NCBI RefSeq assembly: GCF_947172395.1
Contig: NC_069094.1
Span: forward strand, 1,758,501-1,822,500
Direction of reading: 5' to 3'
DNA length: 64,000 nucleotides
Source: Bicyclus anynana
Lineage: Eukaryota > Arthropoda > Insecta > Lepidoptera > Nymphalidae
Positions 21,898 through 32,516 of this stretch are shown here, piece after piece. Every line of letters begins with the position of its first letter. Position 1 is the stretch's first letter. The notes under the pieces are model-generated. The model was not told the origin of the DNA, did no database searches, and saw only the letters and a list, made by a program, of their open reading frames with translations. The position numbers were made by a program, and so were the translations under genes.

Positions 21898-22768
21898 TGA
21901 CTGCATCGTCACCTATTTAAAGTTAATCGCGGTTAAGCACTAATTTATTGTTAAATGAAATAAACGAAAAAAGATGATTATGCTCGACTAAATTAATTCT
22001 ATTAAGCCAAGAAAACCTGAAAATTTGACTGAAAAATGAATCATCTTAAAATAAGACTAAATCTAAACTTTTCTGAATAAAAGTAATAATAATAACGTAA
22101 CCTAAATCCAACTCGAATCAGATGTTTTTAAGAAAATCGCAAAAAACACATTTACACATGTGTGTAGGTACATAAATACACTTAAAACAATTATAATACG
22201 TGCCTTACGAGCGCGCAGCGCGTCGCTATGATATGGATAAAATTCGAAGCGCAAGCGAGACGCCGAATTATGACTTTCACGTGAGTGAAAAGCACGGATC
22301 GATTGACGCGCGACGCAAATTTTATGACGTGAGCGCCAAAACCATTTTTACCTAATTGCAAGTAAATTAAACAACATAACGAAAAACAAAATGGCCATGT
22401 TCAAGATATATACCTAATTTTCTATACAAAACAAAAATTTAAGAAAATAAGTTTACTTTTCCTGAGATGAGCAAAATGTGAGCAAAACATGTATTTTTCA
22501 AAAAAATAAACTATCGAGAAAAGTTTTACAAATTGTGTATTTTGTATAGTCATAACAAAGCTAACACTTTGAAATATCACTTACCCAAATATCAGGCTCC
22601 TTACTTTTCCAGAATCTGAGATCCAGAACCATTTGTAACCACCAAATTACATATTGCACACTCTTAAACACTACCTCCTCTTTCGAAGTAGGTATAAAGT
22701 CGTTTGTAGGTTTTAAAATTGCCCACTCCGAGCTTTTACCTATTTACGCTAAAGGCAGGAGTAATATA
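21898..22768. other. Intergenic with GC-rich patch
   Basis: At 22198-22335 a patch rich in CGCGC (GAGCGCGCAGCGCGTCGC) with TTCACGTGAGTGAAA palindrome interrupts AT-rich DNA; perhaps a decayed element. Confidence 0.4.
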
Positions 22769-22990
22769 ATGAAAATTAGTTGGATAAAGTTTACGGTCAA
22801 TGAACGGGGTGCTTTCAAATTTGTCTACACAGGCCACCACACTGGTAAGCGAGTTTCTCACTTGACCGATTTTTTAATTAAAACCATCCCAACAGAAGCT
22901 AAAGTAAAACAACATACGCATATACGTGCTTTTGTTTCAAAGGCTTTGTGCTTTAAAGGCTGCGGTGTGGACGAGGTCGTCGGAAAATAA
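22769..22990 (+). CDS. Unrecognised 73-codon ORF, doubtful
   Basis: Open frame of 73 residues, basic, with no motif, signal peptide or membrane segment that I can recognise. A TATAAA-like sequence lies about 75 bp upstream (22691-22700 region) and ATAAATAAA-like sequence about 55 bp downstream. It could be an old transposon piece or chance; no repeat partner is seen in the window. Confidence 0.15.
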   Translation: MKISWIKFTVNERGAFKFVYTGHHTGKRVSHLTDFLIKTIPTEAKVKQHTHIRAFVSKALCFKGCGVDEVVGK

Positions 22991-23292
22991 TATAAACTTT
23001 ACGAAAATGCGCGTCACACCCTATCTATATTTATCTATGGTGTTATAAATAAACTGAGTCGTCTTTACATCTGCTCGTTTACTCGTAACAATATAATAAA
23101 GCTTAAAGGTAGGGTAGGGTATGATTGTTTAAACTACAATATAAATAAATCTATTTTACGTGAGGGGAAAGTTTTCAGAATATACTCGAATTAAAATATT
23201 TAGTATCTAAGTTTTATTAGTTCTTGAAATTATACTTAAATTTTCCGATACTTTGCTACTATTTAAACCTAACTTATAATTATTGAACACTA

Positions 23293-23537
23293 GCATATGC
23301 CCCGCGGTTACACCCGCTCAGTTCCCGAGCCCGTGGGAAAACGGGGATAAAATATCTTTCTAATGGTAAAAGTATTTTCAATATCGGTTTAGTAGATCTA
23401 GAGATTACAACACCCTACAATCTCAAAAACTCAATATTGACTTGAATATTGAACTTGATTTAGATAGATTGGTTTATTTGAAAAACCTCTTTATAAAGAG
23501 GTAAAGTTTTACCTCTTTATAATATTAGTATAGAAGA
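23293..23537 (+). repeat. GCGGTTTCACCCGCG-type repeat with extra sequence
   Basis: TATGCCCCGCGGTTACACCC to TATAATATTAGTATAG, expanded by about 90 bp near the end. Confidence 0.82.
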
Positions 23538-23582
23538 TTCATATATTTTTTTTCAAGTAAACCAATCTATCTAAATCTAATA
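23458..23582. repeat. Inverted repeat around the end of a short interspersed repeat
   Basis: TTTAGATAGATTGGTTTATT at the left is mirrored at about 23560-23578, with the CCTCTTTATAAAGAGG palindrome between. It lies across the 3' end of the repeat at 23293. Confidence 0.75.
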
Positions 23583-23960
23583 TTAAGTAATACAAGTGTA
23601 GTATCTATAAGTACCTCATAAACTGTAGGTCAAAGTAAATCGAACAAGTATCTGCATTGTAGTTTTTACACACTAGTGTATAAATCAAATCGTTCACAAC
23701 AGTACGCTGAAAGTTTGACTCATAAATTGTATACATTCGCGTTCTCGCTGCTCTGTATTTATGGGTGTGTGTAAATCTGATGTGATTTATATGTTTGCCT
23801 TGTAGTTCTGCTATTGAGAGCTGCTTATGAAGTGATCATTATATTACCCCTACTGAATATGAGATGTAAATCGATCTTCATAGAGATTATCTTAGCATTC
23901 CATGCTTTCAAACCGGGTGCTGGGTCCATCGTGAGACAGCTAGAAAAATGTATGAAGTAG

Positions 23961-24058
23961 TAATATTATAAAGAGGTAAAGGTCAGTGAGGTTGAAGGAG
24001 GATTTAGAAAATTAACTTACTAATAGAAAGCCACATGTTTTGTGAATCTCATAGGCTG
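23961..24058 (-). repeat. GCGGTTTCACCCGCG-type repeat, fragment
   Basis: TAATATTATAAAGAGGTAAA through CTCATAGGCTGAA; only the distal half is present. Confidence 0.75.
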
Positions 24059-24746
24059 AATTTTGGGATTTCAATTTTCTATACCCGAAAAATCATTAGT
24101 GCGATACGTCATTCAGTCTCAGAATTCCGGGCGTGAGCAAATAGCAAAGAAAGTTGCACTGATGTTTAAAAATAATATTAAAGTACCGAACATAATACAA
24201 AAAAACATACACACAGCCGAACATAGAACCTCCTCCTTTTCGGTTAAAAATAACCATTTTATTTTGAGCGGTATTCTTAAGGTCATCATCATCATCAACC
24301 TATTATTATGCCCCATATTAAACGTAGGTAGAGGTTGGAAAACAGTTATCGTCATCGGGACGGTCTTGATCTTGACCACTTGCCTTGCATAGAACGTATA
24401 ATTTTTTTTTTACTGAATGATTCTATCAGTTACCTTGAATCCATATACCGTGCCTTAATTGCCATTAGACACAAACCGTCGATCCCAGTTAGACTAAAAC
24501 AAATTTATTCCCCAACCAGACCATACCTCCAGATTTATCGCTATGAGTGAAATAAGAAAGGAATCCCAGCTTTATGGAGATAAGCCACAGAAGTCGCGAC
24601 ACGACGTCCGGATCCAATTTCCCGTGGATTTAGGAGTGATATTACATGCGGGCTTCGTAGGTGACTGCTAAGACTGTAATAATTATTATTATACGTGAAC
24701 CAGCCGTGTCTATAGTATAACTGTATTTAGGTGTGAAACGGGCTAT
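24059..24746. other. Intergenic with repeat end
   Basis: A fragment of the ACCGACTTC family (CAGCCGAACATAGAACCTCC, 24210-24245) is present; otherwise nothing recognised. Confidence 0.45.
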
Positions 24747-24763
24747 TTTTAACCGACTTCACA

Positions 24764-25093
24764 ATAAAAATTTTAATAAAAAAAATTCAACCGACTTCCA
24801 ACTCAAAAATTAACCTAAACTAAAAAGCAAGAAATAACTTCTTACCTATATGCTACCTTCTGATCAGTTTGAAGGCGGTGCCAAGCCAGTGATGTTTTAA
24901 TTCAAGCCGTTTAAATTACAACGTTTCTGTGCTTCCTTCAGAAACGACTTTAATTAAAACATGACACTGGATTGGCACCGCCTTCAAACTGATCAGAAGG
25001 TAGCATATAGGTAAGAAGTTATTTCTTGCTTTTTAGTTTAGGTTAATTTTTGAGTTGGAAATCGGTTGAATTTTTTTTATTAAAATTTTTATT
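24764..25093. repeat. Long inverted repeat (foldback) of about 120-bp arms
   Basis: The left arm (24764-24892) from AATTTTAATAAAAAAAATTC to AAGGCGGTGCCAA is mirrored almost perfectly by the right arm (about 24972-25093). The inner part (TTTAATT...AATTAAA) is a weaker palindrome. Confidence 0.9.
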
Positions 25094-25281
25094 TTTTCAT
25101 TTTTAGTGTTAGCATACCTATTGAGTGTGAACAAAAAATAATTAGCTAAAACGTTATTTTCTTATGATAAGTACCTAAGTCAATTTTATAAATACTGCCT
25201 TAACTCATATACAAAATTTCACTCCCCCTTTACCCGCACCTAATATGAATATCCAGAAGAACGTGAAAGGTATCATAACTA

Positions 25282-26093
25282 ATGAGAAGAGGTCTTAACT
25301 GTCCTCCGTCTTCATCATCAGACCCCCTATGTAGTCACAATCCTTCTCATCAATATAAAATTAATCTAGTCCAAATACAAGGTAGCTACACTGTAAACTG
25401 TCGAGGAGTTCCCTTAACTCTCCTTTATCTTCATCACCAGACCTCTATTACAGTCGCAAACTATCCAAGTGGAAAGTTCTCATCAATACAAAATTATCAA
25501 GTCAAAACACAAGGTAGCTACTGTGAACCGTCGAGGAGTTCCCTTAACTGTCGTTCGTCTCCATCATCAGACCCTTAATACAGTCACAAGCCATCTAGGT
25601 CGAAAGTTCTCAGCAATACAAATTAATCAAGTCCAAACACAAGGTATCGACTGTGAACCGTCGAGGAGTTCCCTTATCTCTCGTTCGTCTCCATCATCAG
25701 ACCCTTAATACAGTCACAAACCATCTAGGTGGAAAGTTCTCAGCAATACAAATTAATCAAGTCCAAACACAAGGTATCGACTGTGAACCGCCGAGGAGTT
25801 CCCTTATATCTCGTTCGTCTCCATCATCAGACCCTTAATACAATCACAAACCATCTACGTGGAAAGTTCTCATCAATACAAATTAATCAAGCCCAAAGAA
25901 AAGGTAACTGCTGTAAATCGTTGACGAGTTCCATCGTCTGTGTTTCGGCTCCATCATCAGACCAACTCCAGACCTTCATAAAATTGTAGTGGCTTAAAAT
26001 ACCTTATGGAAACACTAACAAATGCTCTAGCCGTCTCTACGATTTTCGAAAGTTCCCCTCGATTTCTCCAGGATGCCATCATCAGATCCTGAC
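25282..26093. repeat. 130-bp tandem array
   Basis: TCGAGGAGTTCCCTT or variants recur at 25401, 25531, 25661, 25791 and 25921, exactly 130 bp apart. A 119-bp first unit starts at 25282 and a worn last unit ends near 26093. Central units are nearly identical. Since 130 is not a multiple of 3, similar peptides appear in shifting frames, which argues against coding. Confidence 0.93.
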
Positions 26094-26509
26094 ATGAAAA
26101 AAATGGGACCACCCTGGAATCAAACCCTTCAAAACGAAAAAAAAATTTTCAAAATCGGTCCATAAATGACGGAATTATCGCTGGACATACATAAAAAAAA
26201 AAAAAAAAACATACATACAGCCGAACGTAGAACCTCCTCCTTTTTGGAAGTCGGTTAAAAAGGAGGAGGTTCTTAATTCGGTCGGTATTTTTTTTATTTA
26301 AAACTAAATTTTTTTCATAAAAATTCGGATTTATTCTGTTCTGTCCAAAATTCGTTCGACCGAGATTTTACCGTATAGTAATTTAATACATGGATTGTTC
26401 GTAAAAATGGTAAAATACTTATAATGCAAAAGTCATTCAGTCTATTACGAGTATATCCCCTTGACATCCGCATTATATTGGATAGAAGCAGGCGTTACTT
26501 TGCGGAAGT

Positions 26510-26605
26510 CGCATAGTCGTAGGCCTTTATTGCAAGTGTGTAAAATGGCAGATAATCATATGTATGACATTTTACACACTTGCAATAAAGGCCTACGACT
26601 ATGCG
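26510..26605. repeat. Perfect 38-bp inverted repeat with 20-nt loop
   Basis: CGCATAGTCGTAGGCCTTTA and the next 18 bases (to 26547) are mirrored exactly at 26568-26605. This is the longest of the short-loop hairpins in the window. It is open across one frame by chance only; no gene is claimed. Confidence 0.97.
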
Positions 26606-27104
26606 TTTTGGAACAATTAGAGATAATAAAACATAATAAGTCAGGAATTACCTTATTAAATGAACAAATAGAGTTATCGAAGTCACCACTAATAAAAATG
26701 TTTGAATTCGATGCGAGATAAATCGCTTATATTATGAATATCTTGGCAACGCCCACCTCTTGCCCCACCTACCATTTGGTCTATAAAAGACGAAGCAAAG
26801 GTCGAAAACGACACTTTGCAATTGCACGTTGTAGAGTCAACATCTCCTGAGAATGCTCCGGTTTCGGGGTGAAACGTACGTAGAGAGTATTTTGCCGGAC
26901 CTGGGTGACGTTGTCGCATGGGTTCGTCGACTTTTCGCGGATGATAGCAAAATAAATAAATCATTATATAATCCGCATTATATGTTCAAACCGAGATATT
27001 TTACTCTGTGACTTTTAAATTCGATAGTGCCATAGACGATCCAGAATGTTATCTTGAAACTAAGGAATGTAGCCACGACTGATACATAATTCATACCATT
27101 ATCA
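26606..27104. other. Intergenic, possible retroelement remnant
   Basis: 26790-26965 (CATCTCCTGAGAATGCTCCG, GGTGAAACGTACGTAGAGAG) looks like a known kind of insect repeat tail, possibly Penelope-type; uncertain. Confidence 0.35.
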
Positions 27105-27235
27105 TCATTATCAACCCATATTCGGCGCACTGTTGATCTTGAGTCTCCTCAGAATGAGAGGGGTTAGGTCAATAGTCAACCACGCTGGCTCAATGCGGAT
27201 TGGCAGACTTCACACATGCAGAGAATTAAGAACCT
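27105..27235 (-). mobile_element. tRNA-derived SINE (TAGCCCAGTGG family), truncated
   Basis: Only the distal half remains, from ATCATTATCAACCCATATTC to the CAGAGAATTAAG block. The tRNA head is absent. Confidence 0.83.
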
Positions 27236-27459
27236 AACCATCCTCTCTAACCATCTACTACCATTAACACAAGCGTAATAACAGCGTATTACAGATACAA
27301 AAATAAAGAATCCTTGAAACAATCAGTTAAGTGCAGCAAGCAAATGGGGCGCAGACAATGAATGTTCTTCAACGGCAGCAGTAAATTCCCATTTTGCACA
27401 CAATTATTCTCGTACCGAACGACAGGGCTTATGTTTCAATGCTCGCTTTAAGCGCTGCC

Positions 27460-29215
27460 GGTTGTTGCGCCGTGCTGCGGGCTCGCTAGTTGCTAATGTT
27501 GAAATATACTTGGAATTTTTGAGCTACAAACAATGTGTTAACAGCGAAACTGTGGAGTGCTCTACGCGTCTACGTAATAGCAGCGGAGTGGGCGCCCTCG
27601 AGACACTTCACACTTTACTTTTGAGACCAAACTTTGCTGAAAAACTTTGCTACGACGGATTTGATTTGTGCTATAAGTCAAGTCTAATTCACTAATGACA
27701 AGGTAGAAGTCAAAGCGTATTATTTACGATCCTTTGCCATCCAAATTAGATATGTTTGAAGACTGCGCATTTTTGCCGTCACAATCTCCTATCGGGATGC
27801 GTAAAAGCTCTGGCAATACAACATAAGAATATCGTTACAAGACTGTACTATGTTTCAATTGATAGCTACATCGTTGCTGCTAGCTCGCTAATGTTGAAAT
27901 ATACTTGGGATTTTTGAGCTACAAACAATGTGTTAACAGCGAAACTGTGGAGTTCTCTACGCGTCTACGTAATAGCAGCGGAGTGGGCGCCCTGGAGACA
28001 CTTCACACTTTCCTTTTGAGACCAAACTTTGCTGAAAAACTTAACTTTGCTACGACAGATTTGATTTGTGTCAAGTCTAGTCTCATTGCGTAAGGACATG
28101 ATAGAAATCAAAGAGCATGATTTAGGATTCATTACCTACCAAACTAGACAGTTATGTTGAGTTTTAATGGAAATTCTGTCTGCGTATTTCTGCCGTCACA
28201 GCCTCCGACAGGGATCCGTAAATGCATTGCCCGGCGACAGAAAAAAAAGAACTACAAATTTGGACTATGTTTCAATGAGTACCTACACCGTAGCAGCTGG
28301 CTCACTAGTCGCTAATGTTGAAATATACTGGGGATTTTTGAGCTACAAACAATGTGTTAACAGCGAAACTGTGGAGTGCTCTACGCGTTTACGTAATAGC
28401 AACGGAATGGGCGCCCTCGAGACACTTCACACTTTCCTTTTGAGACCAAACTTTGCTGAAAAACTTAACTTTGCTACGACAGATTTGATTTGTGCTATAA
28501 GTCAAGTCTCATTTAGTAATAACAAGGTAGAAGTCAAAGCGCATGATTGGTGATCCTTTGCCATCCAAATTAGTCGGTCATGTTGGTTTTGAAGACTGCA
28601 TTTAGCCGTCACAACCTCCTACCGGGATGCGTAAAAGCATTGCCCAGCAATAAAAAGAATATACAACATAAGAAGATCGTTACAAGACTGTACTCTGTTT
28701 TTGAGCTACAAACAAAACTGTGGAGTACTCTACGCGCCTACGTAATAGCAGTGGAGTGGGCGCCCTTGAGACACTTCACACTTTACTTTTGAGACCAAAC
28801 TTTGCTGAAAAACTTAACATTGCAACTATATATTTGATTTGTGCTATAAGTCAAGTCTCATTTAGTAATGATAAGGTAGAAGTCAAAGAACATGATTTGC
28901 GATCCTTTGCCATCTAACTTAGTCGGTCATGTAGGTTTTGAAGACTGTGCATTTTGCCGTTACAACCTCCTACCGGGATGCGTAAAAGCATTGCCCAGCA
29001 ATAAAAAGAATATGATACAACATAAGAAGATCGTTACAAGACTGTACTACGTTTTTGAGCTACAAACAAAACTGTGGAGTACTCTACGCGTCTACGTAAT
29101 AGCAGCGGAGTAGGCGCCCTCGAAACACTTCACACTTTACTTTCGAGACGAAACTTTGCTGAAAAATCTAACTTAGCGACTACAGATTTGGTTTGTGCGA
29201 ATTGAAGTTCGCTAG
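27460..29215. repeat. Tandem array of five ~355-425-bp units
   Basis: GAGCTACAAACAA marks units at 27521, 27916, 28340, 28703 and 29057 (spacings 395, 424, 363, 354). Each holds CTCTACGCGTCTACGTAATAG, TTGAGACCAAACTTTGCTG and CTACCGGGATGCGTAAAAGC or variants. Units 4 and 5 share a 14-bp deletion (AACAATGTGTTAACAGCGAAAC becomes AACAAAAC). Short ORFs repeat in each unit, but indels break the frame between units. Confidence 0.9.
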
Positions 29216-29599
29216 CGGTAATAGCTTAAAACTGAGGTACGAATTTAAACTTCAGCCTTATTTAATCTGTGCCACGTGGAAGTTGATAATAAATTAGACA
29301 AAATAAACGTTGAAAAGGCAGCCTTAATATCCATTTACACATACGTTACGCCGCAAACAGAAACACCAAGCTCGCCACTCGTTTTGCTAATTGCCACTCG
29401 CAAATGGTTCCTAAAAGCTCGAATTAATTCCAATGCGGTGCCGATTGCTATCTTAGGTAGGTACCTAACGTTCCCAAACTATTATCAAATATATCTATTC
29501 CGGTTCCATCTTGGAGATATTTTGTCTTCCAACATTACTTAATTAAATTTTAAAATTTAACTTTCGCAATATCACCAGTTAATTGATTATGAAACACGG
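29216..29599. other. Intergenic
   Basis: Contains CACTCGCAAATGG...CTAAAAGCTCGAATT (29394-29428), similar to a stretch at 30398-30424. No gene seen. Confidence 0.4.
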
Positions 29600-29830
29600 C
29601 TAAAACTCACGTGTTATAAGGTCGGAGTATGCCCGACTAGTTTCGAACCCATACGGGGCCCTTAGTAATGTGCTGGTTTTTGCAACGCGGCACGATCCAA
29701 AGGGTTTTATGCCGCGTGAGAAGTATACTGCGATCGCCTAAGGATAGGGTTCCGCTGAACGTGCCCGGGGTTTACAAGATTCCGTGTGACTGTGGTAGAT
29801 CATACATAGGTGAGACAGGCTGTATCTCTT
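29600..29830 (+). mobile_element. Penelope-like element remnant with GIY-YIG-type motif
   Basis: About 29750-29829 reads GVYKIPCDCGRSYIGETG then a stop. This Cys-rich KIPC..CG..YIGETG string is the hallmark of the Penelope-type GIY-YIG endonuclease start. The upstream part (GTCGGAGTATGCCCGACTAG TTTCGAACCC) looks like other PLE flanks known from insects. The rest of the ORF is lost. Confidence 0.72.
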
Positions 29831-29984
29831 GAATCGTGATAATTAGACAGTTTTAATAGGTGATGGTACGATACCATTCCGAGTCCGAATCGCACTTGGT
29901 TGATTTTCCAACTCTCAATAGGAAAAAATCCCCGATTTAGAATCTTTCTTCACTGGTGCTCCGTTCCTATTATCCTTGGCGTGA

Positions 29985-30142
29985 TAATACATAGCATATA
30001 TATAGCCTTCCTCGATAAATGGGCTATCTAACATTGAAAGAATATTTCAAATCGAAGCAGTATATCCTGATATTAGTGCGTTCAAGCAAACAAACAACTT
30101 TACCTCTTTATAATATTGTAAAGAAGTATATAGATAAAATTA
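29985..30142 (+). repeat. GCGGTTTCACCCGCG-type repeat, head missing
   Basis: ATATAGCCTTCCTCGATAAA to CTCTTTATAATATTGTAAAG. Confidence 0.8.
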
Positions 30143-30173
30143 TGCTTGTAGCTAGCTATTTATATACTATACA

Positions 30174-30210
30174 TACTTTGTAAGCTACCAGAGGAGTAGC
30201 TTACAAAGTA
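30174..30210. repeat. Perfect 15-bp inverted repeat
   Basis: TACTTTGTAAGCTAC, 7-nt loop, exact mirror. Confidence 0.94.
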
Positions 30211-30828
30211 TCTCGATTTTGACTCACTTTGAACAGTCAGATTGATATTTTTTAATTTCAACGTCATTTTGTGGAAACACATTACACACAACACACACCA
30301 TCACAAATAGTGATGTTGTCAGTTTACTTAAATTTCCACAGGACGGCAAAAACTGTAACGTCAAGCCAGGGGCCAAAGTGCCACCTAATTTCCATCTCGC
30401 AAATGGGGCTAAAAGCTAGAATTGGTGTGTGGTTCAACCGCACCGTCTGTAGGACTTGCCCCGGGCGGTTTGATTGCCCCATTCGATCCTCTTTTACAAT
30501 TCAATTGCCGTTTTGTATGCACAGTGAATACAGAGCCGCTGTGAATGTGTGATGTTTTGGGGAGTTATTGCGTCTGCTGGCAGACGACAACAATTCACTT
30601 CGAGTACACTAATATCTGGAATCATTTGAGGTTATTTTTATTTGTAGAATAATATTTTCCATAGATAATTTTATGATCTAACTTAATGTGGCCTATTAAA
30701 AAGACTATGTTAATGAAATGCAGTCAAATAAAATTGTAATTTATTTCCTTATTATGAGATGGGATTTAAAGCTTAGACGCACTACGCTGTTTCGAAGCGG
30801 GAAGTCGAGCTAAGAGATATATGTATGT
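30211..30828. other. Intergenic, GC-richer middle
   Basis: 30340-30550 is less AT-rich (GGACTTGCCCCGGGCGGTTT) and shares CTCGCAAATGG...CTAAAAGCT with 29394. Open for 93 codons but without recognisable protein. Confidence 0.4.
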
Positions 30829-31434
30829 ACTAGCGGATGCCCGCGACTTCGTCCGCGTGGTTTTCAATTTTTTACTGTTATCGCCGTTTAGTGTTGGAAA
30901 TAGTAGTCTGTGACGGATATGACGTCGCTCGATCTCGTGTTGGCTTCAGTGTGCTCGTGGCATTCGAGGCGTCCACATCTCTTGTTGTGTAATTCTTTAT
31001 GGGTTACTTGGGATAGGCGGGGAGAGTGACTTGAGTGGAAAAGGGGAGTGTTAGTCGACTATCAAAGGATCCTTTAACCCTACATACATCGTTCACAAGT
31101 GCGTGACTCCACTCAAGGTCATTCTCTGCCATTCTAGGGTCTTATTTTGGTTACAGTTTGATTTGTTAATTAAGTTGTCCTGACAAGTGTTGTGAATCAT
31201 AACCTTTGTTCGACATTAGTTTTCTTATATTTGTAATCACTTTGAGTCCTATAATATTACTCCTACGGAAACCGTGGATTTTAGATGAAAAGTAGCCTAT
31301 GTATTAATCCAAAGTAAAATATATTTCCATTCCGAATTTCAGCCGCAAATCGCTTCATTAGCCGCAGCGTAAAGGAGGAACAAACATACACACACTTACA
31401 CACAAACTTTCGCCTTTATAATAAGTATTAGTGT
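30829..31434 (+). repeat. Related repeat (GCGACTTCGTCCGCG type), split by ~370 bp
   Basis: The head CTAGCGGATGCCCGCGACTT ends near 30880; the remainder resumes near 31257 (ACGGAAACCGTGG ... CTTTATAATAAGTATTAG). What lies between (30881-31256) is unrecognised, perhaps an insertion. Confidence 0.7.
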
Positions 31435-32178
31435 GATTCTGTGTCTCTGTACAAGACCTCATGACCCTTAACTGCATAGGCAAGCTAACAACCTATACGT
31501 ATTATCGTACTATACTATACCTTATTATTATAATTCGCAAATTCCCTAAATTCAATATCTAATTAATGGCAAAGTTGAATTTCAGATATAAACAGTAATT
31601 TCTATATTATAGTACCATCAAACGAACGAATGTTTTAGAAATGAATATTTCCCGTCTGAAAGCGTTCGAATATCCATTAGCCGTGGGAACACGACATATA
31701 GTTGTATACAGAGATATTTAATTAATGGATGAATAGAGAAACCTATTAATACTCATTTGTTTTAGTACGATCGTAACAGATGTCCTCTAAAATGTGCTAG
31801 AGGCACGGTCGTTTTGTTATCACAGAGTTTAAATGTACGACCTACCTATGTTAAATTAGAATTAAGTACTTCATTTTTTATGCATTATAATGGCCATTTA
31901 GCTATAATCATGATACTGTGTCAACGGGAAGTTATCTAGGTTTTGATTTCCTTGCAAAGGTAAAAAATGGGGAAACACAAACAATACTGTAGTTTGGACG
32001 GGTTAACTTTTCCAAGATGGAAGAATCAATATAGAATATCGATTGTATGTAGGTATGAGTATTTAGTAGATACGCCTTCATAATGTTAGTGCGATTATGA
32101 TAAATGACCTATTCTTCATTGCTAAACTGTATAGTGTATAATACACAGGCGAAACAAAACGGTCAGACAAGACGCGCA
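31435..32178. other. Intergenic, nothing recognised
   Basis: AT-rich, no exon-like or repeat signal. Confidence 0.45.
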
Positions 32179-32191
32179 CAGATAAGTATTA

Positions 32192-32503
32192 TGTACGTCA
32201 TCAACCCATATTCGGCTCACTGCTGAGCTCGAGTCTCCTCTCAGAATGAGAGGGGTAAGGCCATTAGTCCACCACGCCGACCCAATGCGCATTGGCAGAC
32301 ATACACGCAGATAATTAAGAAAATTCTCTGGTATGCAGGTTTCCTCACGATGTTTTCCTTCACCGATTGAGACACGTGATATTTAATGTCTTATAATGCA
32401 CACAACTGAAAAGTTGGAGGTGCATGCCCCTGACCGGATTCACACCCACACCCTCCAGAATCGGGGGCAGAGGTCGTATCCACTGGGCTATCACGGCTCT
32501 CTT
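32192..32503 (-). mobile_element. tRNA-derived SINE (TAGCCCAGTGG family), full length
   Basis: Full body plus tRNA head, flanked by a perfect 13-bp target-site duplication CAGATAAGTATTA at 32179-32191 and 32504-32516. Confidence 0.93.
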
Positions 32504-32516
32504 CAGATAAGTATTA

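Larger units (their letters stand above)
24747..26261. mobile_element. TIR element carrying a foldback and a 130-bp tandem array
   Basis: TTTTTAACCGACTTC at the left and GAAGTCGGTTAAAAA at the right bound about 1.5 kb. Inside lie a long inverted repeat (24764-25093) and the tandem array (25282-26093). A tail GCCGAACGTAGAACCTCCTC precedes the right end. Another fragment of the family follows at once (to about 26300). No transposase is seen. Confidence 0.7.

Noticed and set aside
25282..25989. Overlapping similar peptides ending SSPSSDP in all three frames
   Set aside because: Produced by a 130-bp tandem unit whose length is not a multiple of 3; no splice or codon signal.
27462..29113. Recurrent open frame with TRLRNSSGVGALETLHT
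   Set aside because: The frame is repeated because the DNA is; indels between and within units break it, and there is no start or splice pattern.
25271..29215. CRISPR array
   Set aside because: Eukaryotic DNA; units are long contiguous tandem repeats without short repeat/unique spacer structure.
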